Source of the DNA: Thiomicrorhabdus cannonii
Lineage (GTDB): Bacteria > Pseudomonadota > Gammaproteobacteria > Thiomicrospirales > Thiomicrospiraceae
Assembly (NCBI RefSeq): GCF_013391695.1
Contig: NZ_JACBGH010000003.1
Location: 186,001-250,000 of the forward strand
Direction of reading: 5' to 3'
Length of the DNA stretch: 64,000 nt
The translations under genes were made by a program, and so were the position numbers. Shown one piece after another: positions 60,807 through 64,000 of this stretch (within the stretch, counting starts at the first letter, position 1; every line of letters begins with the position of its first letter). Under the pieces are notes generated by a model. It had not been told where the DNA came from and did not search any database. It worked only from the letters and a program-made list of their open reading frames with translations.

Positions 60807-62201
60807 ATGTCATTACCTTCTCCCGTCACCATGAGTTCAACGGAAAAACGCGCGGCCTTCTCCGTGGCCGGTATTTTCTCGACCCGCATGCTCGGGCTGT
60901 TTATGATTTTCCCCGTGTTTGCGCTGTTTGCCGAAGCGGAATTTGCCAATATCACCGGCACGCAGATCGGTATCGCCATCGGGATTTACGGCCTGACGCA
61001 GGCGCTGTTGCAGATTCCTTACGGTATGTTGTCCGACAAGTTCGGGCGCAAGCCGCTGATTATCGCCGGCATGGTGGTATTCATGCTCGGTTCGGTTGTC
61101 TGTGCGCTGGCCGATTCGATCGAGATGATGATCATCGGTCGGGCGTTGCAGGGCATGGGGGCGGTTGCCGCGGTGTTGATGGCCACGGTGGCGGATCTGG
61201 TCACCGAGCAGTTCCGTTTGCGCGCCATGTCGATTGTGGGCATGACCATCGGTTTGTCGTTCACCCTGTCGCTGATTGCCGGGCCGCTGTTGGCGGCCTG
61301 GATCGGGGTGCGCGGTATTTTCTGGGCAACGGCGCTGCTGGCCGTTATCGGGATGCTGCTGGTAATGTTTGCGGTGCCTAAAATCGAAAAGCAGGTATTT
61401 CAGCGCGAGGCGGAAACCGACCCGAGCCAGTTCGGCGCGATTTTGAAAAACGCCCAGTTATTGCGTTTGGATCTGGGGGTGTTTGTATTGCATGCGACCT
61501 TGACGGCGATGTTTGTGGTGCTGCCGTTGGCCTTGCGCGACGGCGCCGGATTGGACAGTCTGAGCCATTGGGAGATCTATCTGCCGGTGATGTTGCTGTC
61601 GTTTGCCTTGATGGTGCCGTTTATTATTCAGGCCGAAAGCCGCGGACGCATGAAATCGGTGTTTGTCGGCGCGATCGCCACGGTGACGTTGATGCAGTTG
61701 GCATTCATGAACTTCCATGAAGGCTTCTGGACGCTGTTTGTGCTGCTGCTGATTTTCTTTACCGCCTTTAATTTATTGGAAGCGTCGTTGCCCTCACTGG
61801 TCGTTAAATTGGCACCGGCCGACAAGAAAGGCACGGCCAGCGGGGTCTATTCCACCAGCCAGTTTATGGGCGCTGCGCTGGGCGGCTTTTTCGGTGGATA
61901 TTTTTATCATCATTATGGTTATAATGGTGTTTTTATGTTTACGACCGTGATCGGTTTAGTGTGGTTGGCTGCGGCCGCGACCATGCAGAAACCGCTGCCG
62001 TTGAGCATCGCCTCCGTGCCGGTTGGCCCGGTGGCCGGGCATGAAGTCGAAAGCCTGCAACAGCAGCTGTTGGCATACGATGGGATCTATGAAGTGGTGA
62101 TTTTGCCGGAGGAGCAGCGCGCCTACTTCAAGGTGGATCGTAAAGTGTTGAATGAGGAAGCCTTGATTCGTTATATTGAGCAAAGCAAGGCCGCCGTTTA
62201 G
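60807..62201 (+). CDS. MFS transporter with C-terminal soluble domain (YajR-like)
   Basis: Major facilitator superfamily proton-linked exporter; substrate unknown. 464 aa from ATG 60807, with AGGA 8 nt upstream; a longer frame upstream crosses the promoter and is rejected. Twelve hydrophobic helices with motif A GMLSDKFGRKPLI between helices 2 and 3 and GRALQGMGAVAAVLMA in helix 4. After the last helix (about residue 395) a roughly 65-residue soluble segment, LQQQLLAYDGIYEVVILPEEQRAYFKVD and on (key GIYEVVI), resembles the ferredoxin-like YAM domain of E. coli YajR. The YajR link is by architecture. Confidence 0.85.
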   Translation: MSLPSPVTMSSTEKRAAFSVAGIFSTRMLGLFMIFPVFALFAEAEFANITGTQIGIAIGIYGLTQALLQIPYGMLSDKFGRKPLIIAGMVVFMLGSVVCALADSIEMMIIGRALQGMGAVAAVLMATVADLVTEQFRLRAMSIVGMTIGLSFTLSLIAGPLLAAWIGVRGIFWATALLAVIGMLLVMFAVPKIEKQVFQREAETDPSQFGAILKNAQLLRLDLGVFVLHATLTAMFVVLPLALRDGAGLDSLSHWEIYLPVMLLSFALMVPFIIQAESRGRMKSVFVGAIATVTLMQLAFMNFHEGFWTLFVLLLIFFTAFNLLEASLPSLVVKLAPADKKGTASGVYSTSQFMGAALGGFFGGYFYHHYGYNGVFMFTTVIGLVWLAAAATMQKPLPLSIASVPVGPVAGHEVESLQQQLLAYDGIYEVVILPEEQRAYFKVDRKVLNEEALIRYIEQSKAAV

Positions 62202-62244
62202 TCGTTATCCGGTATCGAGAGTTTGAAGAGAGAAGAGAGTCATT

Positions 62245-62877
62245 ATGCGTGGTGTGAATAAAGTTATTTTGGTGGGAACTCTGGGGCGTGATCCGGAAGT
62301 CAAATACGCGGCTAACGGCAATGCCATCGCCAACCTGAGTGTGGCAACCAGCGAGCAGTGGAATGATAAAGCGTCCGGCCAAAAGCAGGAAAAGACCGAA
62401 TGGCACCGTGTGGTCATTTTCGGCAAGCTGGCGGAAATTGCCGGCCAGTATCTGACCAAGGGGTCGCAGGTCTATCTGGAAGGCAAATTGCAAACCCGCA
62501 AATGGCAGGACCAGGCGAGCGGTCAGGATCGTTACAGCACCGAAGTGGTGATTGACGTGAATGGTTCTATGCAGATGCTGGGCGGCCGTTCCGGCGGCGA
62601 CACGGCGTTTGACAACAGCGGCTTCGGCGGCCAGCAAGGCATGAATCAGAATCCGATGGGAGGCATGAACGCCGGCATGGGCAATAATTTCCAGCAGGGC
62701 GGTTTTGGCGGCGGGATGAATCCAACCGGTCCGGCGCAAGGAATGCAGCGTCCACAAAATCCGATGAACAACATGAACAATAACATGGGTGCAAACCGCG
62801 CCGCGCCGATGGGTCAGCCACAACAGGCACCGGCGTATGTGCCGAACGATTTTGACGACGATGATGTACCGTTCTAA
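62245..62877 (+). CDS. ssb: single-stranded DNA-binding protein
   Basis: Coats ssDNA in replication, repair and recombination and recruits partners through its tip. 210 aa (E. coli 178). OB fold in about residues 1-110: [38 protein letters not shown] Gly/Met/Asn/Gln-rich linker of about 90 residues follows, then the acidic tip FDDDDVPF. The longer, Met/Asn-rich linker is notable. A uvrA-ssb neighbourhood is common in proteobacteria, here split by the SIMPL and MFS genes. Confidence 0.98.
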   Translation: MRGVNKVILVGTLGRDPEVKYAANGNAIANLSVATSEQWNDKASGQKQEKTEWHRVVIFGKLAEIAGQYLTKGSQVYLEGKLQTRKWQDQASGQDRYSTEVVIDVNGSMQMLGGRSGGDTAFDNSGFGGQQGMNQNPMGGMNAGMGNNFQQGGFGGGMNPTGPAQGMQRPQNPMNNMNNNMGANRAAPMGQPQQAPAYVPNDFDDDDVPF

Positions 62878-62916
62878 AACGTAGCCGCAGGGCTTTGCGT
62901 ACATTTAAACCTTAAG

Positions 62917-62951
62917 AAGCCAGTAGTTTCTATAAATTACTGGCTTTTTTG
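62917..62951 (+). terminator. Rho-independent terminator of ssb
   Basis: AAGCCAGTA (62917-62925) pairs with TACTGGCTT (62938-62946), followed by TTTT. Confidence 0.9.
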
Positions 62952-63064
62952 TTCTTTATAGCTTGAGAAATCATTTTGATAGTGGCTTGTCATTTTTGTT
63001 TTAGAATGAATCCAAGAAAACAAAAATCTATTGACTCACTGATTGAAATTTTAGGTGCCAATAA

Positions 63065-64000
63065 ATGAATAAGGCCAGCCGTTCGGCGATTATTGCGACA
63101 ATTCTTTATACAATGTTGGCTTCCCTATGGATCTTAAGTTCCGATTGGCTTGTCAGTAAACTCTTCCGTGACTCGCCCGATCTGATGGTTGTTGCACAAA
63201 ACTATAAAGGTCTTTTTTTTGTGCTGGTAACTTCATTGTTATTGTTTGTCATAATGCATAAATTGCTCAGTCGCATGGATCGTTTCATTAATGCCAATCC
63301 CGCCGTCTTTTATGTATTGAAAAAAAGTGCCTCAGGCTTCAAGACCGCATATGTCAGCGACAACATATCAAAGATATTGGGTTATCCAGTCCAAGAAAGT
63401 ATGAAGCCCGGTTGGTGGGCAAGCCATATTTACCATGAGGATAAAACCCAAGCGTTATCAGTCTTCTCCTCCGTCAACCAAAAAAACCATCTTGTTCACG
63501 AGTATCGCTTTTACGATACTGCCGGAGATGTCCGTTATATTCGCGATGAAATGTTAGTAAGGCGAGATAAAAAAGGTGACGTTTTGCAGATTACCGGAAG
63601 CTGGAATGATGTAACCGCGGAGAAAAAGCAGTTCCATGAATTATTGCAAATCAAAGTCATATTTGACGCCACAAACGAAGGGGTCATGATAACGGATCAA
63701 GAGTGCAATATCTTAAATGTGAACCGTGCATTCACGGAAATTACAGGATATACCTTCGAGGAGATCAAGGGGCGCGATCCATCTTTTCTAAAGTCCGCAA
63801 AACACGATACGACCTTCTATCAGGCCATGTGGCATCAAATAAAGAACCAGGGATATTGGCAGGGAGAAATTTATAATCGTCGAAAAAGCGGGGAGGTTTA
63901 CCCTGAAATACTAACGATTAATCTCGTCAAAGACGAACACGAACTCCCCCGTTTTTATGTCGCAACTTTTACTGATATTAGCCAGCTTAAAGCTTCCCAG
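63065..64000 (+). CDS. membrane sensor with tandem PAS domains, 5' part
   Basis: Open frame from ATG 63065 runs off the right edge (312 codons seen). Two membrane helices, near residues 7-28 (IIATILYTMLASLWILSS) and 49-69 (GLFFVLVTSLLLFVIMHKLL), frame a short periplasmic loop. PAS 1 covers about 80-190 (YVSDNISKILGYPVQE, RFYDTAGDVRYIRDEML) and PAS 2 about 195-310 (IFDATNEGVMITDQECNIL, NRAFTEITGYTFEEIKGR, GEIYNRRKSGEVYPE). Such proteins usually continue into GGDEF/EAL or a histidine kinase; that part is outside the window. The start lacks a strong ribosome-binding site. Confidence 0.85.
   Translation, partial: MNKASRSAIIATILYTMLASLWILSSDWLVSKLFRDSPDLMVVAQNYKGLFFVLVTSLLLFVIMHKLLSRMDRFINANPAVFYVLKKSASGFKTAYVSDNISKILGYPVQESMKPGWWASHIYHEDKTQALSVFSSVNQKNHLVHEYRFYDTAGDVRYIRDEMLVRRDKKGDVLQITGSWNDVTAEKKQFHELLQIKVIFDATNEGVMITDQECNILNVNRAFTEITGYTFEEIKGRDPSFLKSAKHDTTFYQAMWHQIKNQGYWQGEIYNRRKSGEVYPEILTINLVKDEHELPRFYVATFTDISQLKASQ

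Overview
The window is a chromosomal segment of a gammaproteobacterium. The evidence is the order of the translation genes (tRNA-Tyr/Gly/Thr, tuf, tRNA-Trp, secE, nusG, rplKAJL, rpoBC, rpsLG, fusA, tuf, then the S10, spc and alpha operons), a C-minus S14, and TruC, TcdA, PsiE and SIMPL-type proteins. Carbon-metabolism genes in the order tkt-gap-pgk-pyk-fba, with a Calvin-type class II aldolase and ribulose-phosphate epimerase nearby, suggest an autotroph of the Thiomicrospira/Hydrogenovibrio/Thiomicrorhabdus kind. That assignment is inference: no RuBisCO or phosphoribulokinase gene lies in the window.

Layout. 1-1.3 kb: end of an RND efflux pump gene. 1.5-9.2 kb: tkt, gap, pgk, pyk, fba, all forward, separated by unusually structured intergenic DNA. 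9.2-11.6 kb: a small membrane protein, then bioD, purC and psiE-like on the reverse strand. 11.7-17.5 kb: rpe, gph, trpE, trpG, trpD, trpC. 17.8-20.8 kb: polyamine genes speD, speE and an ornithine decarboxylase, then an OsmC-family gene. 20.9-23.0 kb: bioA and truC, reverse. 23.1-54.6 kb: tRNAs, both tuf genes, RNA polymerase subunits and most large-cluster ribosomal protein genes. 54.7-64 kb: TatD-family hydrolase, tcdA, a DUF2927 secreted protein coupled to uvrA, a SIMPL-domain protein, an MFS transporter with a C-terminal soluble domain, ssb, and the start of a PAS-domain membrane sensor.

How the genes work together. tkt, gap, pgk, fba and rpe interconvert triose, pentose and hexose phosphates (Calvin regeneration or glycolysis/gluconeogenesis) and pyk drains to pyruvate. 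trpEGDC use chorismate, and rpe sits upstream of them as in other proteobacteria. speD, speE and the decarboxylase make putrescine and spermidine. The large cluster builds ribosomes, RNA polymerase and the Sec channel.

Most interesting signals. A short repeat, T[CG]AACAGGCCGG, has a 10-base core (AACAGGCCGG) that occurs 12 times where about 0.1 is expected by chance. It lies both between and inside genes, including a perfect 20-bp inverted pair inside a signal-peptide coding region and a 16-bp palindrome inside rpoB. It looks like a DNA uptake signal or REP-type family. Other points are long imperfect dyads before tkt and pgk, promoters nested in the terminators of preceding genes (tufA, trpC, rplQ), terminator-like hairpins just downstream of the r-protein operon promoters, and the absence of rpmJ from the spc operon. 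No CRISPR array, phage or insertion sequence was seen.
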